Positions 55,698-64,000 of a stretch of 64,000 bases of DNA are shown in pieces; position 1 is the stretch's first letter, and each line of letters begins with the position of its first letter. The translations under genes and the position numbers were made by a program. The DNA comes from Actinomycetospora sp. NBRC 106378 (lineage in GTDB: Bacteria; Actinomycetota; Actinomycetes; Mycobacteriales; Pseudonocardiaceae), in assembly GCF_030269685.1 (NCBI RefSeq), contig NZ_BSTT01000014.1:1-64000 (forward strand). Reading direction: 5' to 3'. The notes under the pieces are model-generated. The model saw only the letters and a list, made by a program, of their open reading frames with translations, searched no databases and was not told where the DNA came from.

Positions 55698-56351
55698 ATG
55701 AGTGAGCTTCACGTTCCGGGTGGGCGTGCCTCGGCGTCGCCGGAGGCCCGCTACATCCTGCCGTCGTTCGTCGAGCGGACGAGCTACGGCGTCAAGGAGT
55801 CGAACCCCTACAACAAGCTCTTCGAGGAACGCATCATCTTCCTCGGGGTGCAGATCGACGACGCGTCCGCGAACGACGTCATGGCGCAGTTGCTGTTCCT
55901 GGAGTCCAACGACCCGGACCGCGACATCACCATGTACATCAACTCGCCGGGCGGCTCGTTCACCGCGCTCATGGCGATCTACGACACCATGCAGTACGTC
56001 CGGCCCGACATCGCCACGGTCTGCCTCGGGCAGGCCGCGTCGGCCGCGGCGGTCGTGCTCGCCGCCGGTGCGCCGGGCAAGCGCCTGGCCGTGCCGAACG
56101 CCCGCGTGATGATCCACCAGCCGGCCACCGAGGGCTTCTACGGGCAGGCCTCCGACCTGGAGATCCAGGCCAACGAGATCACCCGCATGCGCCGGCTGCT
56201 CGAGAGCACCCTCGCGAACCACACCACGCGCAGCGCGGAGCAGGTTCGTGCGGACATCGAGCGCGACAAGATCCTGACGGCCGACGAGGCCAAGGAGTAC
56301 GGGATCATCGACGACGTCGTCGCGAGCCGGAAGCTCTCGGCGAACCGGTAG
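55698..56351 (+). CDS. clpP2: ATP-dependent Clp protease proteolytic subunit 2
   Basis: A 217-residue subunit with Ser115 (GQAASAAAV), His140 (MIHQPATEG) and Asp186. The N-terminal extension with [14 protein letters not shown] is characteristic of actinobacterial ClpP2. ATG 55698 preceded by GAGGAG. It is in one operon with clpP1; clpX follows after 201 bases. Confidence 0.98.
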   Translation: MSELHVPGGRASASPEARYILPSFVERTSYGVKESNPYNKLFEERIIFLGVQIDDASANDVMAQLLFLESNDPDRDITMYINSPGGSFTALMAIYDTMQYVRPDIATVCLGQAASAAAVVLAAGAPGKRLAVPNARVMIHQPATEGFYGQASDLEIQANEITRMRRLLESTLANHTTRSAEQVRADIERDKILTADEAKEYGIIDDVVASRKLSANR

Positions 56352-56552
56352 CGCTCCGCGGTGGACGGTCCCCGATCGGGGCCGTCCACCGCGTCGCCCG
56401 GCCGGGACGGCGCGTCGCCGCTCGTCCCGGGCACTCGACCAGCAGGATCGCCGCACCCCGAAGCCTCCCGCCGTGGCGGAGTGGACGGGTACGGTCAATC
56501 ACGACAGCGCGCACCGTCCGGGTGCGCCGGATGGGACACGGGGTCTGCTGCG

Positions 56553-57839
<1,287 letters not shown>

Positions 57840-57855
57840 CCCGCACGCCCACGAC

Positions 57856-57893
57856 CGGGCCGTTCGTCACGGAGCTCCGTGACGGGCGGCCCG
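57856..57893 (+). terminator. clpX terminator
   Basis: Outer arms CGGGCCG/CGGCCCG enclose the perfect palindrome GTCACGGAGCTCCGTGAC (57866-57883), giving a very stable hairpin 16 bases after the clpX stop. Confidence 0.8.
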
Positions 57894-58020
57894 TTCGGCG
57901 TTCCGGGGTCGCCTCGCGAGACGGACGGCAGGCGGGTTCCGGGGGCCGTGGACCTACGTCACGTCGCCCTCGGGTTCCCGACGACGGGTGGCCGCGGCTC
58001 CGGCCTTTCGGCCGCGCCGC

Positions 58021-58077
58021 GAGGTGGACACCAGGCAGGTCCGACGGCCCGGGGAGCTGCCTCACGTCACCCTCGCG
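58021..58077 (-). repeat. ACACCAGGCAGG / LPHVTL palindromic element, intergenic copy
   Basis: Read on the minus strand it starts CGCGAGGGTGACGTGAGGCAG-like and ends ACCTGCCTGGTGTCCACCTC, matching the copies at 21758-21813 and 21509-21565 and, more distantly, those at 33131 and 33224. It lies in the 196-base gap between the clpX terminator and the converging esterase gene; nothing else is seen there. Confidence 0.7.
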
Positions 58078-58089
58078 GGGAGGGGGCGC

Positions 58090-59007
58090 CTACAGGTGCG
58101 GGAAGGCCGTCGTCGCCGAGGCCGGGCCGAACGGCAGCGTCGAGGGCGCGACGTGCTGGCCGAGGAAGGCGAACACCTGCGGCAGAATCGTGGCGTAGTA
58201 CGAGCCGGTGTGCGCCCCGGGGCTGATCCGCGAGTACTGCGGGCGGGCCAGGGCGATGTAGCGCCGGACGGCGTTGGCGAAGGAGTCCCGGTCGCCGCAC
58301 CACATGCCCGTCGGGGTCCCCGCCAGCTCGGGGTAGAAGCGGAGCGGGTCGTTCGCCTCCCAGTCGGCGATCCCGGCGAACGGGCGCTTGGCCGCGACGG
58401 CCCAGTCGGTGAACAGCCCCGGCGACATCGCGGCCACGGCCTTGACCGGCGCGCTCCGGCGGGCGCGCGCCCGCGCGTACATGAGGCACCCGGCCCCGCC
58501 CATGGACACGCCGGTCGAGAGCACCGGCGTGGGCGCCATCCCGCGCTGCACCAGCCAGCCGGGGAGCTCGTCGAGGAGCATCCGCATCGGGTCGTCGGTG
58601 GGCCGGAACGGGTGCCAGTAGTTGTCCCCGCCGTCGAGGGCCGCGATCGCGAACGGCGGCACTCCGGAGGCCCAGGCGATGCCGAGGGCGCGCCGCATGC
58701 CGGGGTCGCCCCACCACAGCGCGTTGCCCCCGAGACCGTGCAGCCCCACGGCGACCGGCAGGGTGCGGCGGTCCACCCCGGCGGGCGAGGTGATGACGAG
58801 CCGGACCGAGCGCCTCCGGGCGGACGAGGAGACCCACTCGACGGTCGCGGCCGCGTCGGGGGTGCGGGCGGGGCGGGGGGCCGACGGCACGCGCTGGGGG
58901 ATCGGGGCGGGCGTCTCCATCGCGCGGGCCAGGGTCGTGGCACCGGCCGCGAGCGCTCCCGCACCGACCACGGCGCCACCTCCGAGCAGCAGCCGTCGGC
59001 GGCTCAC
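58090..59007 (-). CDS. Tat-exported alpha/beta hydrolase (esterase)
   Basis: A 305-residue secreted esterase. MSRRRLLLGGGAVVGAGALAA is a twin-arginine signal (residues 3-5 Arg, hydrophobic core to about 28). Catalytic Ser sits in GVSMGGAG, Asp in CGDRDSF and His in GAHTGSYY, the layout of the esterase D/antigen-85-like group; HGLGGN forms the oxyanion hole. GTG 59007 is chosen because AGGAG lies six bases upstream and it opens with the Tat motif; a GTG seven codons earlier exists. Physiological substrate unknown. Confidence 0.85.
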   Translation of the reverse strand: MSRRRLLLGGGAVVGAGALAAGATTLARAMETPAPIPQRVPSAPRPARTPDAAATVEWVSSSARRRSVRLVITSPAGVDRRTLPVAVGLHGLGGNALWWGDPGMRRALGIAWASGVPPFAIAALDGGDNYWHPFRPTDDPMRMLLDELPGWLVQRGMAPTPVLSTGVSMGGAGCLMYARARARRSAPVKAVAAMSPGLFTDWAVAAKRPFAGIADWEANDPLRFYPELAGTPTGMWCGDRDSFANAVRRYIALARPQYSRISPGAHTGSYYATILPQVFAFLGQHVAPSTLPFGPASATTAFPHL

Positions 59008-59093
59008 CCGGTGCTCCTGCCCCGACACGCGATGCCCTCCGTCCAGGTGCTCACACCGCCCGTTCGCGGTATCGCCCGTGGCGCGGGAGGACG

Positions 59094-59936
59094 TTACCGC
59101 GTCTGCGCCTCGATCCCGGTGACCCGCGAGGCACCGGCGTAGATGTTCATCGAGCGGCCACGCAGGAAGCCGACCAGGGTCATCCCGGCGTCCTCGGCCA
59201 TCTCGGCGGCGAGCGACGACGGGGCCGACACCGCGGCCAGGGCCGGGATACCGGCCATGACGGCCTTCTGGGTCAGCTCGAACGAGGCGCGCCCCGAGAC
59301 CATCAGCACGGTACCCGCGGCCGGGACGGCGCCGGAGAGCAGGGCGTGCCCGACGACCTTGTCCACCGCGTTGTGCCGGCCCACGTCCTCGCGGACGGCG
59401 AGCAGCGTCCCGTCGGCGCGGAAGAGGCCCGCCCCGTGCAGTCCGCCGGTGGAGTCGAAGACCTTCTGCGCGGCCCGCAGGGCGTCGGGCAGGCCGAACA
59501 GGACGTCGGCCGGGATGGTCACCGGGTCGTCGGCGGGGGAGAACACCGTGCGGGTGCGCACGGCGTCGAGGGAGGCCTTCCCGCAGACCCCGCAGCTCGA
59601 GGTGGTGTAGAAGCGGCGCTCGACGGAGTCGTCGGGCGGGGCGACGCCGGGGGCCAGCGCGAGGTCGAGCACGTTGTAGGTGTTGCGGCCGGTGTCGTCG
59701 ACGGAGTCGCAGTAGCGGGCCGTGGAGATGTCGTCGGCGGAGGTGATGACGCCCTCGGTCAGCAGGAAGCCGTGGGCGAGCTCGACGTCGTGCCCCGGCG
59801 TCCGCATCGTCACCGCCAGCGGCTTCCCCTCGATCCGGATCTCCAGCGGCTCCTCGGCGGCGAGCGCGTCCGGCCGCCGGTCCACTCCGTGCTCCCGCAC
59901 CCGCACCACGGGTCGGCGGACGGTCACCCTGCCCAT
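59094..59936 (-). CDS. fdhD: formate dehydrogenase accessory sulfurtransferase FdhD
   Basis: Transfers sulfur from a cysteine desulfurase to the molybdenum cofactor of formate dehydrogenase. The 280-residue product has the active-site pair Cys115-x-x-Cys118 (SSCGVCGK), [27 protein letters not shown] and [13 protein letters not shown], all FdhD hallmarks. ATG 59936 is chosen with AGGGAG eight bases upstream; a GTG three codons earlier would sit too close. It is divergent from an oxalate/formate-type carrier, though no formate dehydrogenase gene lies in the window. Confidence 0.95.
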   Translation of the reverse strand: MGRVTVRRPVVRVREHGVDRRPDALAAEEPLEIRIEGKPLAVTMRTPGHDVELAHGFLLTEGVITSADDISTARYCDSVDDTGRNTYNVLDLALAPGVAPPDDSVERRFYTTSSCGVCGKASLDAVRTRTVFSPADDPVTIPADVLFGLPDALRAAQKVFDSTGGLHGAGLFRADGTLLAVREDVGRHNAVDKVVGHALLSGAVPAAGTVLMVSGRASFELTQKAVMAGIPALAAVSAPSSLAAEMAEDAGMTLVGFLRGRSMNIYAGASRVTGIEAQTR

Positions 59937-60038
59937 CCCGACCACTCCCTTCGTCCCGAATGGCTGATTGCTCCCGCTGGTGCCATAGTGCTCCGGTCAC
60001 ACACCGATCACACTCAGTGGCGAGCAACGGAGGTCGCG

Positions 60039-61400
60039 TTGGGATTCCTGGACCGCTCGGCCATCGTCGCACCGCCGGGGTGGAGCCGCTGGCTCGTCCC
60101 GCCGGCCGCGCTCGCCGTGCACCTCTCCATCGGCCAGGCCTACGCGTGGAGCAACCTCAAGACCGGTCTGGGGACCGGGGACGGCAACCTCGGCTACTCC
60201 GGCGTCGCCACCGCGCTGCCGTTCCAGCTCGCCATCGTGATGCTCGGGCTGTCGGCCGCGTTCGGCGGCACGACGGTGGAACGGCGCGGTCCGCGCTGGG
60301 CGATGCTGGTCTCGACGATCTTCTTCTCCGGCGGCTTCCTGATCTCCGCCCTGGGGATGGCCCTCTCGCAGTACTGGCTCGTGGTGGTCGGGTACGGCTT
60401 CTTCGGCGGCATCGGCCTGGGCATCGGCTACATCTCGCCGGTGTCCACGCTGATGAAGTGGTTCGCCGACCGGCCCGGCATGGCGACCGGCATCGCGATC
60501 ATGGGCTTCGGCGGCGGTGCGCTCATCGCCGCGCCGATCGAGACCGCGCTGATGGCGACCTTCGGCAAGGACTACGGCGGCTTCTCCCTGACCTTCCTCG
60601 TCATGGGCATCGGCTACGCGATCTTCATGTCGATGGGCTGGCTGCTCGTGCGCGTCCCGGCCGACGACTGGACCCCGCCGAACACCCCGCGGCCGACCGC
60701 GCAGGCGTCCGGCACGACGACGGGGCCCGCGGTGTCCGCCGCGACCGCCATCAGGCTGCCGCAGTTCTGGCTGCTCTGGATCGTGCTGTGCTTCAACGTG
60801 ACCGCGGGGATCGGCCTGCTGGAGCGCGCCAACCCGATCTACCGGGACTTCTTCGCCACCACCGCGCCGAGCACCCAGATCGCGGCGGCCGCCGGGGCGT
60901 TCGTGTCGATCCTGTCGCTGGCCAACATGCTCGGCCGCTTCGTCTGGTCCTCGGCCTCCGACGTGATCGGGCGCAAGAACATCTACCGGCTCTACCTCGG
61001 CGTCGGTGCGCTGCTCTACCTGGTGATCCTCACCCTCGGTGAGGGCAACAAGGTCGTCTTCCTCGTCGCCGCGCTGCTGATCCTGTCCTTCTACGGCGCC
61101 GGCTTCGCGACGATCCCGGCCTACCTGAAGGACCTCTTCGGCACCTACCAGGTGGGCGCCATCCACGGTCGGCTGCTCACCGCGTGGTCCGCGGCGGGTG
61201 TCCTCGGTCCGCTGGTGGTCAACGCGATCGTCGACGCCCAGGGCGACGTGCCGGGGCCGGGGAAGTACTCGGTCTCCTTCACCATCATGATCGGCCTGCT
61301 GGTCGTCGGTTTCGTCGCGAACGAGCTGGTCAAGCCGGTCGACCCGAAGTTCTACGAGAGCACCGCCACCCCGGTGCGCGAGGAGGAGACCGCGCGATGA
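60039..61400 (+). CDS. MFS transporter, oxalate/formate antiporter (OFA) family
   Basis: A 453-residue 12-helix carrier. YAWSNLKTG (helix 1), GFFGGIGLGIGYISPVSTLMKWFADRPGMATGIAIMGFGGGALIAAP (helices 4-5) and LLERANPIYRDF are characteristic of OFA carriers. The start is a rare TTG at 60039, fixed by GGAGG five bases upstream and by the family start. The divergent fdhD gene suggests formate as substrate (inference). A 39-residue partner overlaps its stop. Confidence 0.9.
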   Translation: MGFLDRSAIVAPPGWSRWLVPPAALAVHLSIGQAYAWSNLKTGLGTGDGNLGYSGVATALPFQLAIVMLGLSAAFGGTTVERRGPRWAMLVSTIFFSGGFLISALGMALSQYWLVVVGYGFFGGIGLGIGYISPVSTLMKWFADRPGMATGIAIMGFGGGALIAAPIETALMATFGKDYGGFSLTFLVMGIGYAIFMSMGWLLVRVPADDWTPPNTPRPTAQASGTTTGPAVSAATAIRLPQFWLLWIVLCFNVTAGIGLLERANPIYRDFFATTAPSTQIAAAAGAFVSILSLANMLGRFVWSSASDVIGRKNIYRLYLGVGALLYLVILTLGEGNKVVFLVAALLILSFYGAGFATIPAYLKDLFGTYQVGAIHGRLLTAWSAAGVLGPLVVNAIVDAQGDVPGPGKYSVSFTIMIGLLVVGFVANELVKPVDPKFYESTATPVREEETAR

Positions 61401-61516
61401 GCCAGGCGACGAGCGGTGCCCGCACGGTCCTGACGGCCGTCGCGTGGCTCTGGGTGCTGATCCCGTTCCTGTACGGGGTGTGGCAGCTCGTGATCAAGCT
61501 GCCGGCGCTGTTCTGA
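61397..61516 (+). CDS. MFS transporter small subunit, 39 residues
   Basis: A single-helix membrane peptide (TVLTAVAWLWVLIPFLYGVWQLVIKLPALF) starting at ATG 61397, which overlaps the carrier stop as ATGA. Small proteins of this type commonly follow OFA-like carriers in actinobacteria and are named MFS transporter small subunit. The coupling implies a 1:1 partner that may stabilise or modulate the carrier. Confidence 0.8.
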   Translation: MSQATSGARTVLTAVAWLWVLIPFLYGVWQLVIKLPALF

Positions 61517-61538
61517 GCCCGTCGTAGGATCGGGGTCG

Positions 61539-63086
61539 ATGCGCTACGAGCCCCAGACCTTCGGCGACGACACCGACGCCGCGGGCGACGCCGACCCCGA
61601 CGAGATCGCGCAACTCCTCGCGGCCGCGGGGGGCGACACGACGGCGGGCGGGGGCGCCCTGGCGGACGCGATGGTCCGCACGGGCCCCGACCCCGACGCC
61701 GTCCCCGCCGCCGAGCACGACACCGCCGAGGACCTCGCCGCCCTGCGCGAGGTGGAGACGGAGCTCGACCGGCGGTGGCCCGAGACCCGGATCGCGCCCT
61801 CGCTCGACCGGATCCGCGCCCTCTGCGACGTCCTCGGCGAGCCCCAGCGGTCGTATCCGGTGATCCACATCGCCGGGACCAACGGCAAGTCCTCGGTCAC
61901 GCGGATGATCGACGCGCTGCTCACGCGGATCGGCCCGCGGACCGGTCGCTACACCAGCCCCCACCTGCAGCGGGTCACCGAGCGGATCGCGCTGGACGGG
62001 CGCCCGATCTCGGCCCGGCGCTACGTCGAGACCTGGCAGGAGATCGCCCCGTACGTCGGGGTGGTCGACCGGGCCCGCGACGCCGTCGACGGCGTGCACT
62101 GCTCGAAGTTCGAGGTGCTCACCGCGATGGCGTTCGCCGCGTTCGCCGACGCGCCGGTGGACGTCGGGGTGATCGAGACCGGGCTCGGCGGCTCCTGGGA
62201 CGCGACCAACGTCGCCGACGCGGCCGTCGCCGCGATCACGCCGATCGGCCTCGACCACCAGGACTACCTCGGCAGCGACATCCTCGGGATCGCCCGGGAG
62301 AAGGCCGGGATCATCAAGCCGGGGTCGGTGGCGTTGCTCGCGCAGCAGACGCCGGAGGTCGCCCAGGTGCTGCTCGAGCGCGCGGTCGAGGTCGACGCCG
62401 AGGTGGCCCGCTCGGGGATCGAGTTCGGGGTCCTGGAGCGTTCGGTGGCCGTCGGGGGCCAGCAGCTGCGCCTGCAGGGCCTCGGCGGCGAGTACGACGA
62501 CATCTACCTGCCGCTGTTCGGCGAGCACCAGGCCGGCAACGCCGCGCTCGCCCTCGCCGCCGTGGAGGCGTTCTTCGGGGCCGGGTCCTCCCGCCGGCTC
62601 GACCTGGAGGCGGTGCGCGACGCGTTCGCGGCCGTCCGCGTGCCCGGGCGGCTGGAACGCCTGCGCTCGGCGCCCACTGTGGTCGTCGACGCCGCGCACA
62701 ATCCGCACGGCGCGTCCGCCGCGGCGGCCGCGGTCAAGGCCGAGTTCTCCTTCCGCCGCCTGGTCGGCGTCGTCGCGATCATGGCCGACAAGGACGCCGA
62801 CGGGATCCTCGCCGCCCTGGAGCCGATCCTCGACGAGATCGTCGTGACCGGGATGTCCTCGCCGCGGGCGATGGACCCCGACCGGCTCGGCGCGCTCGCC
62901 GTCGCCCGCTTCGGCTCGGAGCGGGTGGTGGTCGAGACCCGGATGGACGCCGCCCTCGAGACCGCCGTGACGATGTCCGAGGAGACCTCCGACGACGGGG
63001 CCACCGCCGGCGGTGGCGTCCTCGTCATCGGGTCCGTGGTCGCCGCCGGCGAGGCCCGCACGCTGCTCGGACGGGAGCCCGCATGA
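61539..63086 (+). CDS. folC: bifunctional folylpolyglutamate/dihydrofolate synthase
   Basis: Adds glutamate to folates and dihydropteroate. The 515-residue Mur-ligase-fold enzyme carries the ATP loop HIAGTNGKSSV, TSPHLQRVTERI, VIETGLGGSWDATN and DAAHNPHGA. The first about 70 residues are an acidic, variable extension common in actinobacteria. ATG 61539. Its stop overlaps DUF4233 (ATGA), as in Rv2447c-Rv2446c. Confidence 0.96.
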   Translation: MRYEPQTFGDDTDAAGDADPDEIAQLLAAAGGDTTAGGGALADAMVRTGPDPDAVPAAEHDTAEDLAALREVETELDRRWPETRIAPSLDRIRALCDVLGEPQRSYPVIHIAGTNGKSSVTRMIDALLTRIGPRTGRYTSPHLQRVTERIALDGRPISARRYVETWQEIAPYVGVVDRARDAVDGVHCSKFEVLTAMAFAAFADAPVDVGVIETGLGGSWDATNVADAAVAAITPIGLDHQDYLGSDILGIAREKAGIIKPGSVALLAQQTPEVAQVLLERAVEVDAEVARSGIEFGVLERSVAVGGQQLRLQGLGGEYDDIYLPLFGEHQAGNAALALAAVEAFFGAGSSRRLDLEAVRDAFAAVRVPGRLERLRSAPTVVVDAAHNPHGASAAAAAVKAEFSFRRLVGVVAIMADKDADGILAALEPILDEIVVTGMSSPRAMDPDRLGALAVARFGSERVVVETRMDAALETAVTMSEETSDDGATAGGGVLVIGSVVAAGEARTLLGREPA

Positions 63087-63475
63087 CCGCCCCGGACAAG
63101 ACCCCGGACGAGGACCTCCGGCCCCCGGACCCGCGGCGCGCGTTCCGCGGACCCGCGTCGGCCTGTCTGGTCCTCGAGGCGATCGCGGTCCCGCTGGTGC
63201 TCCCGGTGATGAACTACGTCGAGGGCGGCATCACGGCCCCGAAACTGACGCTGGTCCTCGTCCTGACGGTCGGGATGATCGTGGGCTGCGTGGTGATCCT
63301 CAGACCGTGGGGTCTGCCGTTCGCGGTCGGCCTCCAGGTCCTGATGCTCCTCGGCTGGGTGCTCTCGCCCTCCCTCGGCGTGCTGGGGCTGATCTTCTGT
63401 CTGGTCTGGGCGCTCATGCTCTGGATGCGCCGTGAGGTGATTCGTCGGCAGGAGGCCTGGTTCGCCCCGCGCTGA
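63083..63475 (+). CDS. DUF4233 membrane protein
   Basis: A 130-residue protein with four hydrophobic helices (about residues 27-45, 53-72, 77-95, 98-115), ending MRREVIRRQEAWFAPR. It corresponds to DUF4233 (Rv2446c position), always next to folC. Coupled to folC by ATGA. Function unknown. Confidence 0.9.
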   Translation: MTAPDKTPDEDLRPPDPRRAFRGPASACLVLEAIAVPLVLPVMNYVEGGITAPKLTLVLVLTVGMIVGCVVILRPWGLPFAVGLQVLMLLGWVLSPSLGVLGLIFCLVWALMLWMRREVIRRQEAWFAPR

Positions 63476-63492
63476 GCTGCGAGGGTGGCCCG

Positions 63493-63654
63493 ATGGGCTC
63501 CGACAACCGTGCCCGCCGCGCGCAGCGCTCGCGGGACAAGACGCGTGAGGTCCGTCGCGCCCGGCGGACCGCGATCGAGGTCGACGAACTCGAGCTCGAC
63601 GACGTCGAGCAGCGTGTCCCCGAGGATCCCCTGCCGGATCCGCTGGGCCGATGA
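63493..63654 (+). CDS. small charged protein, 53 residues
   Basis: ATG 63493 after GAGGGTGGCCCG begins a frame with a basic half (RARRAQRSRDKTREVRRARR) and an acidic half (VDELELDDVEQRVPEDPLPD). G/C third positions are consistent with coding. It lies between DUF4233 and ndk, 17 bases after the former. No family recognised; possibly nucleic-acid- or ribosome-associated given the basic part (speculative). Confidence 0.55.
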   Translation: MGSDNRARRAQRSRDKTREVRRARRTAIEVDELELDDVEQRVPEDPLPDPLGR

Positions 63655-63825
63655 CCGCGCCGGGCGCGACGCGCCCGACGTGATCGGACGACCGGCTGTC
63701 CCGGGTCGCCGTCCGTGATCGACCCACCCCGTCTCCCGCTGCCGGAGCCGGAGCCGGACGGACCGTGCGACGCCGGTCTCAGTAGGCTCGTCACGGACAG
63801 TCGAGAGCGAACAGAGAGGAGCGCC

Positions 63826-64000
63826 GTGTCCGACGAGCGCACCCTGGTGCTGGTGAAGCCGGACGGCGTGCAGCGCGGACTGGTCGGTGAGGTCATCTCG
63901 CGCATCGAGCGCAAGGGCCTGCGGCTGGTCTCGCTGGAGCTGCGCGACGTCGAGCGGTCGGTGGCCGAGCAGCACTACGCCGAGCACGCCGAGCGTCCGT
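63826..64000 (+). CDS. ndk: nucleoside diphosphate kinase, 5' part
   Basis: Transfers phosphate from ATP to nucleoside diphosphates. The visible 58 codons read [20 protein letters not shown] and [18 protein letters not shown], the NDK N-terminus with the conserved [10 protein letters not shown] 63826 has AGAGAGGA upstream. The catalytic His lies beyond the window end. The order folC, DUF4233, ndk is as in mycobacteria (Rv2447c-Rv2445c). Confidence 0.96.
   Translation, partial: MSDERTLVLVKPDGVQRGLVGEVISRIERKGLRLVSLELRDVERSVAEQHYAEHAERP

Noticed and set aside
58090..60072. Single 660-codon minus-strand frame joining esterase and fdhD regions
   Set aside because: The upstream part is the wrong frame of fdhD; the Tat signal and ribosome site place the esterase start at 59007.

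Overview
The window is very GC-rich (coding third positions almost always G or C), uses GTG starts heavily, and carries mycothiol-era actinobacterial genes: a mycobacterial-type truncated haemoglobin, two clpP paralogues followed by clpX, a 1,624-residue NAD-dependent glutamate dehydrogenase and an aa3-oxidase accessory subunit. Many genes stand in the order known from Mycobacterium tuberculosis Rv2476c to Rv2445c (gdh, thioesterase, hypothetical, glbO, HNH protein, ctaJ/DUF5130, pepN, Rv2466c-like reductase, rpiB, nei, tRNAs, tig, clpP1, clpP2, clpX, folC, DUF4233, ndk). The organism is therefore an actinomycete, probably of the order Pseudonocardiales (inference from gene content; no species is claimed).

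Layout. 1-160: 3' end of a 5S rRNA and its terminator, the tail of an rRNA operon. 344-6347: gdh, a hotdog thioesterase and a conserved hypothetical gene, tightly packed. 6352-8578 (minus): dienelactone hydrolase, truncated haemoglobin O and an MscS channel. 8728-11696 (plus): HNH nuclease, amidase, ctaJ-like subunit and DUF5130 protein. 11796-15077: pepN facing a mycothiol-type DsbA-fold reductase that has a good SigH/SigR-like promoter. 15180-19843: SRPBCC, thiolase-like and nitronate monooxygenase genes divergent from an aldehyde dehydrogenase. 19840-26193: membrane M28 peptidase, a repeat-dense intergenic island, a DUF1996 secreted protein with its membrane partner, and an S9 peptidase. 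26301-30764 (minus): an amidotransferase of the N-acetylglutaminylglutamine amide type with a fused GCS2/circularly permuted ATP-grasp ligase. 30883-34112: rpiB, nei, a disordered membrane protein, a 39-residue membrane peptide and an MmcQ/YjbR protein. 34096-43562: accessory metabolism (APC permease, DoxX-like, FAD oxidase with LysR, SDR, P450, ferredoxin, TetR, NCS2 permease, second TetR). 43753-45542: secreted Gly-rich protein, ArsR with SRPBCC, cold-shock protein. 45767-46543: tRNA-Gly and tRNA-Pro. 46709-53279: methyltransferase, small conserved proteins, DUF418, NadE and aldo/keto reductase. 53468-57839: tig, clpP1, clpP2, clpX, the protein quality-control core. 58090-61516: esterase, fdhD, formate/oxalate-type MFS carrier with a 39-residue partner. 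61539-64000: folC, DUF4233, a small basic/acidic protein and the start of ndk.

The most unusual feature is a set of short palindromic elements scattered through intergenic spaces, some read through in frame inside genes (23999-24057 and 33131-33275) and others at gene borders (5657, 28108, 40791). No insertion sequence, prophage, CRISPR array or integrase was seen. The best candidate for an undescribed system is the two-gene ligase/amidotransferase operon at 26301-30764, which looks built to make a small amidated peptide or amino-acid conjugate.
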